A stretch of 64,000 nt of DNA from Archangium violaceum (GCF_016859125.1 NZ_CP069338.1:2878501-2942500); one strand, 5' to 3'. Shown: positions 32,592 to 42,743, counted from the stretch's first letter. Notes: a model not told the origin generated them from the letters alone. Numbers and translations: made by a program.

Positions 32592-34457
32592 TCAGTGCAC
32601 GGGCTCCAGCGCGAGCTCCACGCCCTCGGTCTTCTCGAAAACAACGAAGCCGTTGGCCCGCGCTCGCCGCAACGTGAGCTGGTAGAGCGCGGCGCTCTCT
32701 GAATCCCTTCCCGCCTCGATCTTGAGCTCTCCGAGCCGCTTCTGCCACCACTCCCGCGTGTGGCCCGCTCGCAGCTCGACCACATCGGACGGGCCCATCA
32801 CTCGTGACGACGCCAGCGTGGCATCTCCCATGAACACGGCCGATACGCCCGCCGTCTCCTCGTCCGCGCTCAGGCCGCCCTCGCTCCACTGCTTCACCAC
32901 CTTGCCCTCCGCGTTCCGCTGCACCCACCACCCCGACGGCCTCCCCTGGTTGAACGCGCCCTCCACCTCCACCAGCCCCGACTCGAACCACCTCGCGTGC
33001 CGCCCGTGCACCACGCCTCGCTGGTAGTTCTTGCGGTACCTCGGGTTCCCGTTCGCGTAGTACGTGGTGCTCTCTCCTGAGAGCTGTCCTCCCGCGTACC
33101 CCATCTCCAGCGCGCGCTGCCCGTCCGCCCTGTACAGCTTCCACCTCCCGTCCGGCTGCCCCTCGGCGTAGGACGACTCCTCCAGCAACACGCCCCGCTC
33201 GCTCCACATGCGGAAGGTGCCGTGCCGCTGTCCCTGCCGGTACTCGCCGCTCTCCAGCAGCCGCCCGTCCCAGGCTCGCGTCTGCGCCCGTCCCTGCCTC
33301 CGTCCATCCGGCAGCACGCACGCGCCCACCCACCGGCCCCCGGCTCCCTGCGTGGAGCGCAGCGCCGTTCCCGACTCGCACGTCCTCGCCTCGCTCCGGA
33401 TGAACCACACGAGGGGAACCGCCACCACGCAGACTCCCAGCGCCACTGCCCACGCCGCCGTGACGAGCGGCCCCCTGGAGCCACCCCTTCGAGCGGCCGA
33501 GCCCCAGCCCCGTCCCTTCCCTCCCGTGGTCACCGGTGCCTCGCTGCCGCGTGCCAGCACCCGAAGTGCCCTTCCCACCCCGAACAGCACCCCGGCGAAG
33601 GCCGCCACCGACAGCACCCGGAGCGCCAACGCCGCCACGAAGAGGACCTCCCCGGGCTCGCGCGCCGCTTGAATTCCGAACGACACGGAGAGGACGTCGA
33701 GCGCCACGGCCGCCACGGTCCTCACCTTCAATCGCAGACGGAGTCCGGGCTCGAGGGACTCGGCGGACGAGCCCAGCTCGCCCAGCACCAGCGGTCCTCC
33801 CACCAGGTGCACGCCCGGCACGAGCGCGAGCGCCAACCACTCCACCAGGCCCTGCTCCATGGGCACTCGGGCCCACAGCGACAGCCGGTGTCCCACGGCC
33901 AGCGCCAGCGCGAACAGGCCCCACGGCAGCAGCGACAGCACCCACGCAGAGGGCGCGAAGAAGTCCGAAGGCGCCCCCGTGAGCGCGGGCACCCACACGA
34001 GCATCGTCAGCAGCGGCGGGAAGCGCGCGGGCAGCAGGCCCTGGGTGAGCAACACGGCCCCCGTCCCCACCAGCGCCAGCACGCCCACGGCGAAGAGCTT
34101 CCGGGCCGCTCCCGGTCGCGGCGCCACCACGGGCTCCACGGCCTCGACAGGCGCCGCGGCTCCTCGGCCCACCGGGACGGAGACCGGAGGTGTCGCCTTC
34201 CTCACCGGAGGCGTGGGAGAGGAAGACGGCGGGCTCCACTGCGGCGCGCGGACGGGCAGTGCATCCCGGTCCAATCCCTGGCGCCCTCGAGAGGGGCCCC
34301 TGTCCAGGTCCAGCTCCAACCCGGAATCCCCGCCCAGGTCCAACTCCAACCCGGAGCCCGAGTCTTCCAGGAGCGCTCCACAGCGGGCGCAGCGGCCCTG
34401 GTACAGGGAGAGCGGGTGTTGGCAGGAGGGGCAGGAGGACGGAAGGGCGGTGCTCAT
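32592..34457 (-). CDS. Membrane protein with N-terminal zinc ribbon and C-terminal MORN/YwqK-like repeats
   Basis: The 621-residue protein opens with a zinc ribbon (CPSCQHPLSLYQGRCARCG). A low-complexity Pro/Arg linker to about residue 120 follows, then several hydrophobic segments (LFAVGVLALVGTGAVLL, WVLSLLPWGLFALALAV, PLVTAAWAVALGVCVVAVPLVWF). The C-terminal 280 residues carry repeats of the YwqK/MORN kind (GRLLESGEYRQGQRHGTFRMW, GQRALEMGYAGGQLSGESTTYY, GNPRYRKNYQRGVVHG). Such repeats form beta-hairpin stacks, probably exposed outside the membrane. No enzymatic motif. The start at 34457 is the first Met before the zinc ribbon. Confidence 0.75.
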   Translation of the reverse strand: MSTALPSSCPSCQHPLSLYQGRCARCGALLEDSGSGLELDLGGDSGLELDLDRGPSRGRQGLDRDALPVRAPQWSPPSSSPTPPVRKATPPVSVPVGRGAAAPVEAVEPVVAPRPGAARKLFAVGVLALVGTGAVLLTQGLLPARFPPLLTMLVWVPALTGAPSDFFAPSAWVLSLLPWGLFALALAVGHRLSLWARVPMEQGLVEWLALALVPGVHLVGGPLVLGELGSSAESLEPGLRLRLKVRTVAAVALDVLSVSFGIQAAREPGEVLFVAALALRVLSVAAFAGVLFGVGRALRVLARGSEAPVTTGGKGRGWGSAARRGGSRGPLVTAAWAVALGVCVVAVPLVWFIRSEARTCESGTALRSTQGAGGRWVGACVLPDGRRQGRAQTRAWDGRLLESGEYRQGQRHGTFRMWSERGVLLEESSYAEGQPDGRWKLYRADGQRALEMGYAGGQLSGESTTYYANGNPRYRKNYQRGVVHGRHARWFESGLVEVEGAFNQGRPSGWWVQRNAEGKVVKQWSEGGLSADEETAGVSAVFMGDATLASSRVMGPSDVVELRAGHTREWWQKRLGELKIEAGRDSESAALYQLTLRRARANGFVVFEKTEGVELALEPVH

Positions 34458-34517
34458 GGCAGTCTTCGCGGGCCAGCCTGCCTCGACCCTCCTTCCGTTA
34501 CCAGTCCCCACGGCGTC

Positions 34518-35789
34518 ATGCGCTCCACACGTCTCGCGCTCTCCTTCTCCGCCTCGGTGGCCCTCCTGCTGCTCGCGCCCTCGGTGCTCGCCGCGCCCTT
34601 CGAGGTGGAGACGTCCCGCGCCTCGCCCCACCACCCGCTGCTGGTGCTCGCCCCGCGCGAGGCGAAGCGCTCCACGCTCACCATCGTCTTCAACGTGGGC
34701 GCCGCGGATGACGGCATGGTCAACGGGCTGACGCGCATCTCCCAGCACGCGCTGCTGCACGCCAACGCGCGCGGCAGCTACGCGTCCCTGTACACCGCGC
34801 TCTACGGTGCCGCCGCGACGCTCGAGATGCGCACCGGGCTGCACGAGAGCCGCTTCACCCTCACCGCCTCGCCCGAGGACTTCGACGCGCTCGCCCGCAC
34901 GCTCCTCACCACCGTGCTCTCGCCGAAGCTCGACCCGCGGCGCTACGAGGCGGCGCTGGAGCGGGCCGAGAACGACGCGCAGCCGCTCGACCCGGATGTC
35001 TGGCTGGAATTGCTGCTGGTGCGCGCGATGCTCGAGGAGGAGACGCGTTACAGGGATCCGCACCTCGGCTCCGTGTCCGACGCCCAGGGCATGCCGCTGA
35101 ACGCGGTGCGCGAGCACCTCTCCAAGATGCTGGCGCCGTGCAACGCCACCGTCATCGCCACCGGGCGCTTCGACGCCAAGGCCCTGCGCAAGCTGGTGTC
35201 GGGCTTCCGCGGCGGCACCGTCCTCGAGCGCAAGCGTCCCACGTTCAAGCTGCCCTACAAGCGCCGAACGCCCGCCTCGCGCGAGGTGCAGGTGCTCGCC
35301 TATCCCCTCCGTATCCAGACGGCTCGCGACGCGGCGGCGGCGCGGGTGCTCGCGACATTGCTGGAGGAGCGGCTCTTCCAGCGCTTCCGCAACGCCGGGG
35401 TGGGCTACAGCTTCGCCTCCGAGCCCGTCTTCACCGCCTCGCTCGACGCGCTCGCGCTCATCCTCCCGGCCGCGGAGCGCTCGGGCATCGACCTGGGCCC
35501 CTTCCTGCGCGAGGAGGTGCGCGCGGTGAGCGAGGGCCAGCTCGAGCCCGGCGCCTTCGAGCGCCACCAGAAGGCCAACCTCATCCGGCTGCGCCTGGCC
35601 GATCGCGAACCGCTCGAGGTGGCCGAGGCGCTGAGGACCGCCCGCGAGCGGCCGGCCTGGTACGGCCCGGAGCTGCCCGCGGCACTCGAGTCCCTCACCC
35701 CCGAGGCCCTGCGCGAGGTGGCCTCCGCCTGGCTGCGCGAGGAGTCCTCCATTCAAATCCACTTCCTCACCGTCATGGAGGGCCGCTAG
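34518..35789 (+). CDS. M16-family peptidase-like protein, catalytic motif lost
   Basis: The 423-residue protein has a signal peptide (LALSFSASVALLLLAPSVLA) and the M16 (insulinase) alpha/beta fold. At the position of the zinc motif HxxEH it has ISQHALLHAN, so it cannot bind zinc as an active enzyme. The rest follows the family (FTLTASPEDFDALARTLL, SPKLDPRRYEAALERAEND, NATVIATGRFD, RVLATLLEERLFQRFR, GVGYSFASEPVF). Bacterial M16 proteins often come as an active/inactive pair that form one chamber; the active partner follows, sharing one base with this stop. Periplasmic peptide degradation is likely. Confidence 0.87.
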   Translation: MRSTRLALSFSASVALLLLAPSVLAAPFEVETSRASPHHPLLVLAPREAKRSTLTIVFNVGAADDGMVNGLTRISQHALLHANARGSYASLYTALYGAAATLEMRTGLHESRFTLTASPEDFDALARTLLTTVLSPKLDPRRYEAALERAENDAQPLDPDVWLELLLVRAMLEEETRYRDPHLGSVSDAQGMPLNAVREHLSKMLAPCNATVIATGRFDAKALRKLVSGFRGGTVLERKRPTFKLPYKRRTPASREVQVLAYPLRIQTARDAAAARVLATLLEERLFQRFRNAGVGYSFASEPVFTASLDALALILPAAERSGIDLGPFLREEVRAVSEGQLEPGAFERHQKANLIRLRLADREPLEVAEALRTARERPAWYGPELPAALESLTPEALREVASAWLREESSIQIHFLTVMEGR

Positions 35790-37123
35790 TGCGCACGAAC
35801 CCGCTGATGCCCCTCGCGGGCCGGGCCGTGCTGCTGGCCCTGGTGCTCCTCTCCACCGTGTCCCTGGCCCGTGGCCGGGCCCGAGCCCGGGCCCGTGGCG
35901 CGGTGGAGGCCGCCCCGACGCTGCGTCCGACGGTGGAGAAGCTCCCCGATGGGAGCGAGCTGGTGCTCGCGCTGCGTCCCCAGGCGGCGTGGGCCTCGCT
36001 GCACTACGTGGTGCGCACCGGCTCGCGCAACGACCCCGGGGGCAAGGAAGGGCTGGCGCATCTGCTCGAGCACCTCATCTTCCACGGCACCTTCGACGTG
36101 CGGGGCGATGACTTCCAGCAGGCGGTGAAGGCCGCGGGCGGTAGATTCAATGGCCTCACCAGCGCCCACTCCACCACCTACGTGTTGGAGGCTCCGGCGG
36201 AGTCCTTCCTGCCACTGGCCGAGCAGCTCGTGCGCATCGTCACCAGCCCCAAGCTCGACCCGCGGCAGATGCAGCGCGAGGTGGAAATCATTGGCACCGA
36301 GAGCCAGTACTTCGGCCAGGGCCCGGGCTTCCACGAGCACCTGGAGGACACGCTCTTCGCGGGGCCGGGCTCGCGTTCCATCCTCGGCACCCAGCAGACG
36401 CTCAACGGCATCACCCGCGAGGACCTGTCGGGCTTCTACACGCGGCACTACCTCCCGGCCAACACCAGCATCGTCGTCACGGGCGGGGTGAAGCGCGAGG
36501 AGGTGCTCGGGATGCTGGAGCGCTCCGTGCGGCTGCCCCCCTCGCGGCCCGGAGAGTACAAGCCCGCGCAGGTGCCGCCGCCGCTGCTGCCCATCGAGCA
36601 GACCACGCGCGCCTACTTCAGCCTCATCGCGTATGGGTACGCGGTGGCGCCGAGGGACCAGGGCACGTGCCCGCGCGCGGCGGCCCTGCTGAAGTTGCGG
36701 CTGCTGCGCTCGCTGCACATCGAGGAGCCGATGGCGATGGGCATGGAGGTGCAGTGCATGACGCTGCGGGGGAACACCTTCCTGATGGCGCTCGCCTTCA
36801 GTGCCTCCATCAACTCGAGCACGCTGCCGGACCGGATGCAGCTGGCCTTCGCGGGGCTGGCGACGGAGCCCCCGACGGCCGCGGAGGAGAAGCTGGTGGA
36901 CCGGCACATCCAGCGGGAGTACGCGCAGCGCGAGGAGGATGACCTGGGGCGGGGAACCCAGCTGGCGCGCGAGGTGGCCCAGCCGCGCTCGGGCCCCCTG
37001 AATCCAGCACGGCTGTTGATTCCTCCCACGCGCCTACCTCGAGGGGCCGTGCGGGACTTCGCGCGCCGCACCTTCGTCCCCGACCGGCAGGTGGTGGTGA
37101 ACTTCTCGCCCTTCGCCGGCTGA
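35789..37123 (+). CDS. M16-family zinc metallopeptidase, active subunit
   Basis: This protein has 444 residues from a GTG that overlaps the stop of the previous gene by one base, with GGAGG six bases upstream. A signal/anchor sequence (AVLLALVLLSTVSLA) precedes the peptidase domain. The zinc and catalytic motif is present as H91-L-L-E94-H95 in GLAHLLEHLIFHGT, with the downstream glutamate in REVEIIGTE. The usual substrate-binding strands follow (GGRFNGLTSAHSTTYV, FYTRHYLPANTSIVVTG). It pairs with the inactive M16 protein encoded just before. Confidence 0.9.
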   Translation: MRTNPLMPLAGRAVLLALVLLSTVSLARGRARARARGAVEAAPTLRPTVEKLPDGSELVLALRPQAAWASLHYVVRTGSRNDPGGKEGLAHLLEHLIFHGTFDVRGDDFQQAVKAAGGRFNGLTSAHSTTYVLEAPAESFLPLAEQLVRIVTSPKLDPRQMQREVEIIGTESQYFGQGPGFHEHLEDTLFAGPGSRSILGTQQTLNGITREDLSGFYTRHYLPANTSIVVTGGVKREEVLGMLERSVRLPPSRPGEYKPAQVPPPLLPIEQTTRAYFSLIAYGYAVAPRDQGTCPRAAALLKLRLLRSLHIEEPMAMGMEVQCMTLRGNTFLMALAFSASINSSTLPDRMQLAFAGLATEPPTAAEEKLVDRHIQREYAQREEDDLGRGTQLAREVAQPRSGPLNPARLLIPPTRLPRGAVRDFARRTFVPDRQVVVNFSPFAG

Positions 37124-37172
37124 GGCATAAGTTTCCAGAGTTTCCGCCGCTCGCACACCAGGAGGACGCGCC

Positions 37173-38513
37173 ATGCCCCCCCCACAGCTGCCGCCCGGGC
37201 CCCGCCAGCTCAAGCCCCTGCAGACGTTCCGCTTCCTCAAGAACGCCACGGCCTTCCTCTCCGAGTGCCGCTCGCGCTACGGGGACCCCTTCACCGCGGC
37301 GCTGCCGGTGGGCGACGTGGTCGTCACGGGGGACCCCGAGGGCGTCCGGGACATCTTCAGCGCGGACCCGGCCCTCTTCGAGCCGCTGGGCCACCTGATT
37401 CTGGCGCCGGCCGTGGGGGACAACTCGCTGCTGTTGATGGGAGGGCAGCGCCACAAGCGCGAGCGCAAGCTGCTCATGCCGCCCTTCCACGGCGAGCGCA
37501 TGCGCGCCTACGGACTGTTGATGCGGGACATCACCCTGCGCGCGGCCGAGGGCCTGCGGCCGGGAAGCACCCTCCGCGCCCAGGACGTCACCCAGGCCAT
37601 CTCCCTGGACGTCATCATCCGCGCCGTCTTCGGCATCGAGGAGCCGGAGCGCATGCGGCGCTTCCGCGAGGCCCTGTCGGTCTACATGGAGTCCTATACG
37701 CCCCTGCTGATGGCGGCGAAGCCCCTGCGGCGCTCCTTCGGCGGCCTGGGTCCCTGGGCGCGCTTCCAGCGCCACGTGGCGGAGCTGGACCGGATGCTCT
37801 CCGAGGAGCTCGCCACGCGGCGCGGGCACGAGGAGGGGCACGAGGACATCCTCAGCCTGCTGCTCGGCGCGCGGGACGAGGAAGGCCAGCCCATGACGGA
37901 CGCGGAGCTCAAGGACGAGCTGCGCACGCTGCTGCTCGCGGGCCACGAGACCACGGCCATCGGCCTGGCCTGGGCGCTCCACCACCTGCACCACCACCCC
38001 GACACGCTCGAGCGGCTGCTGAAGGAGCTGGCCCCCCTGGGAGCGGTGCCCGAGCCGGAGGCGCTCGCGAAGCTGCCCTACCTGGGCGCGGTGTGCGACG
38101 AGTCGCTGCGCCTGCACCCCATCATCCCCGTGGTGGGCCGCCGCACCGTGGCGCCCTTCACCCTGCGTGGACGTGAGCTGCCCGCGGGCACCGGCATCAT
38201 GGCCGCCATCTGCGTCGTGCACCGGGATCCGGTGCTCTACCCCGAGCCCGAGCGCTTCCGGCCGGAGCGCTTCCTGGAGCGCAAGTTCTCGCCCTTCGAG
38301 TACCTGCCCTTCGGTGGTGGGGCGCGGCGCTGCATCGGCGCGGCCTTCGCCCTGTACGAAATGCGCATCGCCCTGGGCACGCTGCTGGCGGCGCACCGCT
38401 TCGCGCTCGCGAGCGGCGAGCAGGAGCGTCCGGTGCGCCGCAACGTCACGCACGCCCCCGAGAACGGCGCGGAGCTGGTGTATCAGGGGCCGCGGCACGG
38501 AGCCCTCGCATGA
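37173..38513 (+). CDS. Cytochrome P450
   Basis: The 446-residue soluble P450 has all landmarks. The oxygen-binding I-helix AGHETT is at 256-261, the K-helix ExxR is in CDESLRLHP, the PERF segment is PERFRPERFLE, and the haem loop FGGGARRCIG has the ligand C387. The short Pro-rich N-terminus (PPPQLPPGPRQLKPL) and the absence of a membrane anchor fit bacterial CYPs of the fatty-acid/terpenoid hydroxylase type. AGGAGG seven bases before the ATG is a strong ribosome site. No ferredoxin or biosynthetic neighbours make the substrate guessable. Confidence 0.95.
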   Translation: MPPPQLPPGPRQLKPLQTFRFLKNATAFLSECRSRYGDPFTAALPVGDVVVTGDPEGVRDIFSADPALFEPLGHLILAPAVGDNSLLLMGGQRHKRERKLLMPPFHGERMRAYGLLMRDITLRAAEGLRPGSTLRAQDVTQAISLDVIIRAVFGIEEPERMRRFREALSVYMESYTPLLMAAKPLRRSFGGLGPWARFQRHVAELDRMLSEELATRRGHEEGHEDILSLLLGARDEEGQPMTDAELKDELRTLLLAGHETTAIGLAWALHHLHHHPDTLERLLKELAPLGAVPEPEALAKLPYLGAVCDESLRLHPIIPVVGRRTVAPFTLRGRELPAGTGIMAAICVVHRDPVLYPEPERFRPERFLERKFSPFEYLPFGGGARRCIGAAFALYEMRIALGTLLAAHRFALASGEQERPVRRNVTHAPENGAELVYQGPRHGALA

Positions 38514-38672
38514 CGGAGTCTGGACGGCATCCGCACGGAGCGCGAACCCGCGTAGCTGCCTGCCTGCCTGCTCACCCGCCCCCCGGCCGCGAGGGTGGCC
38601 GGAGCGGCGGTCATCTGCTACGAATGGGCCCACTTCCGCCCCGGCACCCCACCCGGCGGCGGTGGGCCCGGC

Positions 38673-41600
38673 ATGATTTCCCCTTCGAGGCTGCACGCAC
38701 TGTCGGCGTTCCTGCCCGGCTCGCTGGTGCGTGCCCTCCTGGAGGATGACGCGCGCCCGCGAGAAGGGGCCTGGCGCGAGCAGCAGGGCGCGGTCCTCTT
38801 CGCCGACCTGACGGGTTTCACCGCCCTGGCCGAGGCGATGGAGAAGAGCGGCCCGTCCGGCGCCGAGCGCCTGCGCGGCATTCTCGACGCGTGCTTCTCA
38901 CGGCTCATCGACACCCTGACCGTCCACGGCGGTGACGTGCTGCGCTTCGCCGGGGACGCGCTGGTGGCGCTGTGGCCGGCGGATCCGAGCGGAGGGCTGT
39001 CACGCGCGGTGCGTCTGGCGGCCCGTGGCGCCCAGGTGGCGCAGGCCCTCATCGACGGCAGCGAGCCGGTGGACGGAGTACGGCTGCGGCTGAAGGTGGG
39101 CATCGGCGCGGGCACGGTGCGGCTCTCCGACGTGGGCGGAGAGAAGGGACGCTGGGAGTTCCTCGCCTCGGGCGAGCCGCTGCTGGAGATGACGCAGGCG
39201 GAGCAGGCGGCGCAACCGGGGGAGATCATCCTCGGCCCGCGCGCCTGGCTCTTGTTGGAGGGCGCCCAGGCGGAGCCCCGGGGGACGGCGGGCTGGAAGC
39301 TGGTGGAGATGGAGCCCGTGCCGCTGCCGGAGGTGCGCCCGCTGGAGCCGGGGCCGGAGCTGGAGCCGGCGCTGCTTGCCTACCTGCCGCTGGTGGTGGC
39401 GCACCGGCTGGAGGCCGGGCATGGCCAGTGGCTGTCCGAGTTCCGCACCGTCACGGTGCTGTTCATCAACCTGGGCGCGCGGGAGTTCGCCGCGGGCCAG
39501 AAGCCCGAGGAGTTGCAGCGCGCGCTGCGCACCCTCCAGTCGGTGCTGTTCCGCTACGAGGGCAGCGCCAACCAGGTGGTGGTGGACGACAAGGGCGTGG
39601 TGGTGGTGGCGGCCTTCGGGCTGCCGCCGCATTCGCACGAGGACGACGCGGCGCGGGCGGTGCAGACGGCGCTCGACCTGCGGGTGGCGTTGAGGGAGCA
39701 GGGCGTGCGCCACAGCATGGGTCTGGCCACCGGGCGCGTCTTCTGCGGCACCACGGGCGGGGCCACGCGGCGCGAGTACGTGATGGTGGGCCATACGGTG
39801 AACCTGGCCGCGCGGCTGATGCAGGCGGCGGCGGACGACGTGCTCTGCGACGCCACCACGCTGAGACTGGTCTCCTCGCGGCTGCGCTTCGAGACACTCG
39901 CGCCGCTGCGGATGAAGGGGATCACACACCCGGTGCCGGTGTTCCGCCCCGAGGAGAGCACCCGGGAAGCGGAGGCGTCCACGCGGGACACGCGGGTGGT
40001 GGGACGCCAGGAGGAGCGCACGCGGCTGGCCTCGGGGGTGCGGGCGCTGGCGGAGCGGGGCGTGGGCGCCACCGTGTTGCTCGAGGGCGAGGCTGGCATC
40101 GGCAAGTCCGTGCTGGTGGGCGAGGTGCTGGAGCGGGCCCGGACCGCGGGCCTCTCCACGGCGCTGGGAGCGGGCACGTCGATGGAGCACGCCTCGGCCT
40201 ACCGCGCGTGGCGCCCCGTGCTCTCGCGCCTGCTGGGGCTGGAGGGGTTGCCGGACGAGGCCGCCCGCACCGCGCTCCTGATGGAGCGGCTGCGCGCGAG
40301 GCCCGAGCGCGATGCCTGGGCGCCACTCCTCAACGGGGTGCTGCCGGTGGAGGTGCCGGAGAACGAGGTGGTGCGGAGCATGTCCGCCAGCCTGCGCGGC
40401 GCCAACACGCGCGAGCTGCTGGTACAACTGCTCGACGAGTGCACCGCGGAGCGTCCGCGGGTGGTGGTGCTCGAGGACGCGCACTGGCTGGACTCCTCCT
40501 CCTGGGAGCTGGCGCAGGCGGTGCAGCGGCGGGTGAAGCGGCTGCTGCTGGTGCTCTCCCTGCGGCCTCTGGGCGAGAGCGTCCCGCCCGAGTACCGCGC
40601 CCTGCGCGACGCGCCCGGCACGGTGCACCTGCCGCTCGAGCGGATGCCCCACGAGGAGGTGCTGACCCTGGTGCGCCAGCGGCTCGGCGTGCGCCACCTT
40701 CCCGCCCAGGTGGGCACCTTCATCCGCGACCGTGCCGAGGGCCACCCCTTCTTCAGCGAGGAGCTGGCGTGTGCCCTGCGCGACGCGGGCTACCTCGTCA
40801 TCGAGCGCGACGAGTGCCGGCTGGTGGCGCGCTCGGTGGAGAAGATGGGGTTGGATCTGCCCGGCACCATCCAGGGCCTGCTCACCAGCCGTATCGACCG
40901 CCTCACGCAGCAGCAGCAGCTCACCTTGAAGGTGGCCAGCGTGCTCGGCCGCACCTTCTCCTTCGAGCTGCTGCGGGCCGTACACCCGGTGGAGCAGGAC
41001 AAGGCCACGCTGCCCGAGCAGCTCGCCGCGCTGGAGCAACTGGGCCTGGTGCAGCGCGAGGAGGACTCCATGGGCGGCGCGGTGTATGCCTTCAAGCACG
41101 TGCTCGTGCAGGAAGCGGCGTACCACCTGATGGCCTTCTCCCAGCGCCGGGAGCTGCACCGGGCGGTGGCGCTCCTCCACGAGCGCGAGCAGGAGGAGCG
41201 GGGCGAGCCCCTGCAGCCCCTGCTGGCGCACCACTGGCGGCTGGCGGAGGAGCCCGGGCGGGCGCTGGAGCACCTGGAGCAGGCCGCGGAGGCCGCCTTC
41301 TCGCGCGGGGCACATGCCGAGACCATCGCCCTGCTCAAGCGGGCCCTGGAGCTGTCCACGAATGGCTCCGAGCCGGTGGACGCGTTGCGCAGCGCCCGCT
41401 GGAACGCGCGGCTCGGCAACGCGTACTACATCCTCGGTGAAACGGAGCACAGCCGGAATCACTGTGACAACGCCTTGAGGCTGCTGGGCCTGTCGCGGCC
41501 TTCCACGCCGTGGGGCTGGGGTGGCCGGCTGGCGTGGGAGTTGATGCGGCACGCCTCGCACATGACGCTGGGGCGCTGGCTGCCGGAGCCGGCTACGCCC

Positions 41601-42743
41601 GAGGAGCGGGAGCGGCTCGCGATCGCCGCGAGCATCTTCAGCACGCTCTCCGAGCAGAGCTTCTTCGCGGACCGGATGCTCGAGCACATGACGTCCAACT
41701 TCGTCGCCGTCAACAACGCGGAGGCGGCGCGCGACTACGCGTCGGCGACGCTCGCCTACAACGCGGTGGGGTACATGGTGGGCCTGGGCCGGATGCATGG
41801 GCTGGCGGACCGGTACTTTCGCCGGGCCAGCATCAAACAAGACACCCGGCCGCCCATCACCGACATCGTCCATGGCGCCTACCAATTGACCTTCGGGCGC
41901 TGGGAGGAAGGTCTGGACCAGGTGGAGACGGGCGTCGCCGCGGCCGGCCGCAGCAACGATCGCTCCACCCTGTGCATGGGCCTGGAGGTGCTGGGCATGG
42001 GGCTGGAGATGGCGCGCGAGCCGGGCGCCGCGCAGTACGTGCGCGAGTCCATGCTGCGGGTGGCGAACGAGGCCTCCAACGCCGTCAACATGATGTGGGC
42101 CCTCACGGAGATGGCGCCCACGCTGCTGCTGCTCGCGAGGCTGGACGAGGCGGTGGAGCGGCTGCGCGAGGCGGAGTTCCTGCTGCCGTGGGCGGATCCG
42201 CTCGCCGTGGCGCGCTATCACTGCAACTCGGCGCTCGTGGCCCGGCGCACGGGCGAGCACGCCCGCGTCATCGTCCATGCGCGCGAGGCCCTGCGCATGC
42301 TGAGCAAGCGCCCGCTGGTGGTGTGGTCCGACCTCACTTCCCTGACGGCGTTGGTCCAGGCGTGCCTGGAGCTCTGGGAGGAGAAGCGAGGCACGGGAAC
42401 TCCCCTGGAGGCCGAGTCCCGGGCCCTGGCCGCCGAGTCCCTCCGAGCGCTGCGCAAGGCGAGCCGGCTCTACCCCACCGCGCTCAGCCGCGCCGCGCGC
42501 CTGGAGGGGACACAAGCATGGCTGGAGGGCCGCACCGAGCGTGCCCAGTCCCTGTGGCTGCGCGCCATCGACCACGCGCGCACCTACCGCATGCCCACCG
42601 ATGAGGGACTGGCCCATTACGAGCTGGCCCGCACCGCCCGCGCCCCCGGCGGCACCCGCGCCATCCACCAGTCCCGGGCCGTCCTCATCTTCGAGCGACT
42701 GGGAGCCACGGGCGCACTGCAGACCGTCGAGACGTTGTCCTGA
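38673..42743 (+). CDS. Tandem class III cyclase domains + AAA ATPase + TPR regulator (soluble adenylyl cyclase-like)
   Basis: The 1356-residue cytoplasmic protein has the layout of mammalian soluble adenylyl cyclase and many myxobacterial regulators. Cyclase domain 1 (about 35-210) keeps both metal aspartates (FADLTGFTALAE and FAGDALVALW). Cyclase domain 2 (about 265-420) has lost the first one (LFINLGAR) but keeps VNLAARLM, so an active site could form between the two domains. A STAND/AAA ATPase follows with Walker A GEAGIGKS (near 472) and Walker B VVVLEDAHW (near 600). The last 550 residues are TPR-like helices. The start MISPSRL is chosen because upstream codons lack protein character and GGTGGG precedes it. 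Likely makes cAMP in response to a ligand. Confidence 0.85.
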   Translation: MISPSRLHALSAFLPGSLVRALLEDDARPREGAWREQQGAVLFADLTGFTALAEAMEKSGPSGAERLRGILDACFSRLIDTLTVHGGDVLRFAGDALVALWPADPSGGLSRAVRLAARGAQVAQALIDGSEPVDGVRLRLKVGIGAGTVRLSDVGGEKGRWEFLASGEPLLEMTQAEQAAQPGEIILGPRAWLLLEGAQAEPRGTAGWKLVEMEPVPLPEVRPLEPGPELEPALLAYLPLVVAHRLEAGHGQWLSEFRTVTVLFINLGAREFAAGQKPEELQRALRTLQSVLFRYEGSANQVVVDDKGVVVVAAFGLPPHSHEDDAARAVQTALDLRVALREQGVRHSMGLATGRVFCGTTGGATRREYVMVGHTVNLAARLMQAAADDVLCDATTLRLVSSRLRFETLAPLRMKGITHPVPVFRPEESTREAEASTRDTRVVGRQEERTRLASGVRALAERGVGATVLLEGEAGIGKSVLVGEVLERARTAGLSTALGAGTSMEHASAYRAWRPVLSRLLGLEGLPDEAARTALLMERLRARPERDAWAPLLNGVLPVEVPENEVVRSMSASLRGANTRELLVQLLDECTAERPRVVVLEDAHWLDSSSWELAQAVQRRVKRLLLVLSLRPLGESVPPEYRALRDAPGTVHLPLERMPHEEVLTLVRQRLGVRHLPAQVGTFIRDRAEGHPFFSEELACALRDAGYLVIERDECRLVARSVEKMGLDLPGTIQGLLTSRIDRLTQQQQLTLKVASVLGRTFSFELLRAVHPVEQDKATLPEQLAALEQLGLVQREEDSMGGAVYAFKHVLVQEAAYHLMAFSQRRELHRAVALLHEREQEERGEPLQPLLAHHWRLAEEPGRALEHLEQAAEAAFSRGAHAETIALLKRALELSTNGSEPVDALRSARWNARLGNAYYILGETEHSRNHCDNALRLLGLSRPSTPWGWGGRLAWELMRHASHMTLGRWLPEPATPEERERLAIAASIFSTLSEQSFFADRMLEHMTSNFVAVNNAEAARDYASATLAYNAVGYMVGLGRMHGLADRYFRRASIKQDTRPPITDIVHGAYQLTFGRWEEGLDQVETGVAAAGRSNDRSTLCMGLEVLGMGLEMAREPGAAQYVRESMLRVANEASNAVNMMWALTEMAPTLLLLARLDEAVERLREAEFLLPWADPLAVARYHCNSALVARRTGEHARVIVHAREALRMLSKRPLVVWSDLTSLTALVQACLELWEEKRGTGTPLEAESRALAAESLRALRKASRLYPTALSRAARLEGTQAWLEGRTERAQSLWLRAIDHARTYRMPTDEGLAHYELARTARAPGGTRAIHQSRAVLIFERLGATGALQTVETLS

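Noticed and set aside
33222-34517. N-terminal extension of the inactive M16 protein back to 33222.
   Set aside because: That part is antisense to the zinc-ribbon/MORN protein and is low-complexity; a signal peptide begins at 34518.
34518-38513. M16 peptidase pair plus P450 as a RiPP or natural-product cluster.
   Set aside because: No precursor, cyclodehydratase, PKS/NRPS or transporter gene is nearby, and the M16 pair is of the common housekeeping type.
38595-38672. Earlier start for the cyclase protein.
   Set aside because: The extra 26 residues are Gly/Pro-rich and there is no ribosome site; MISPSRL at 38673 has one and begins the folded part.
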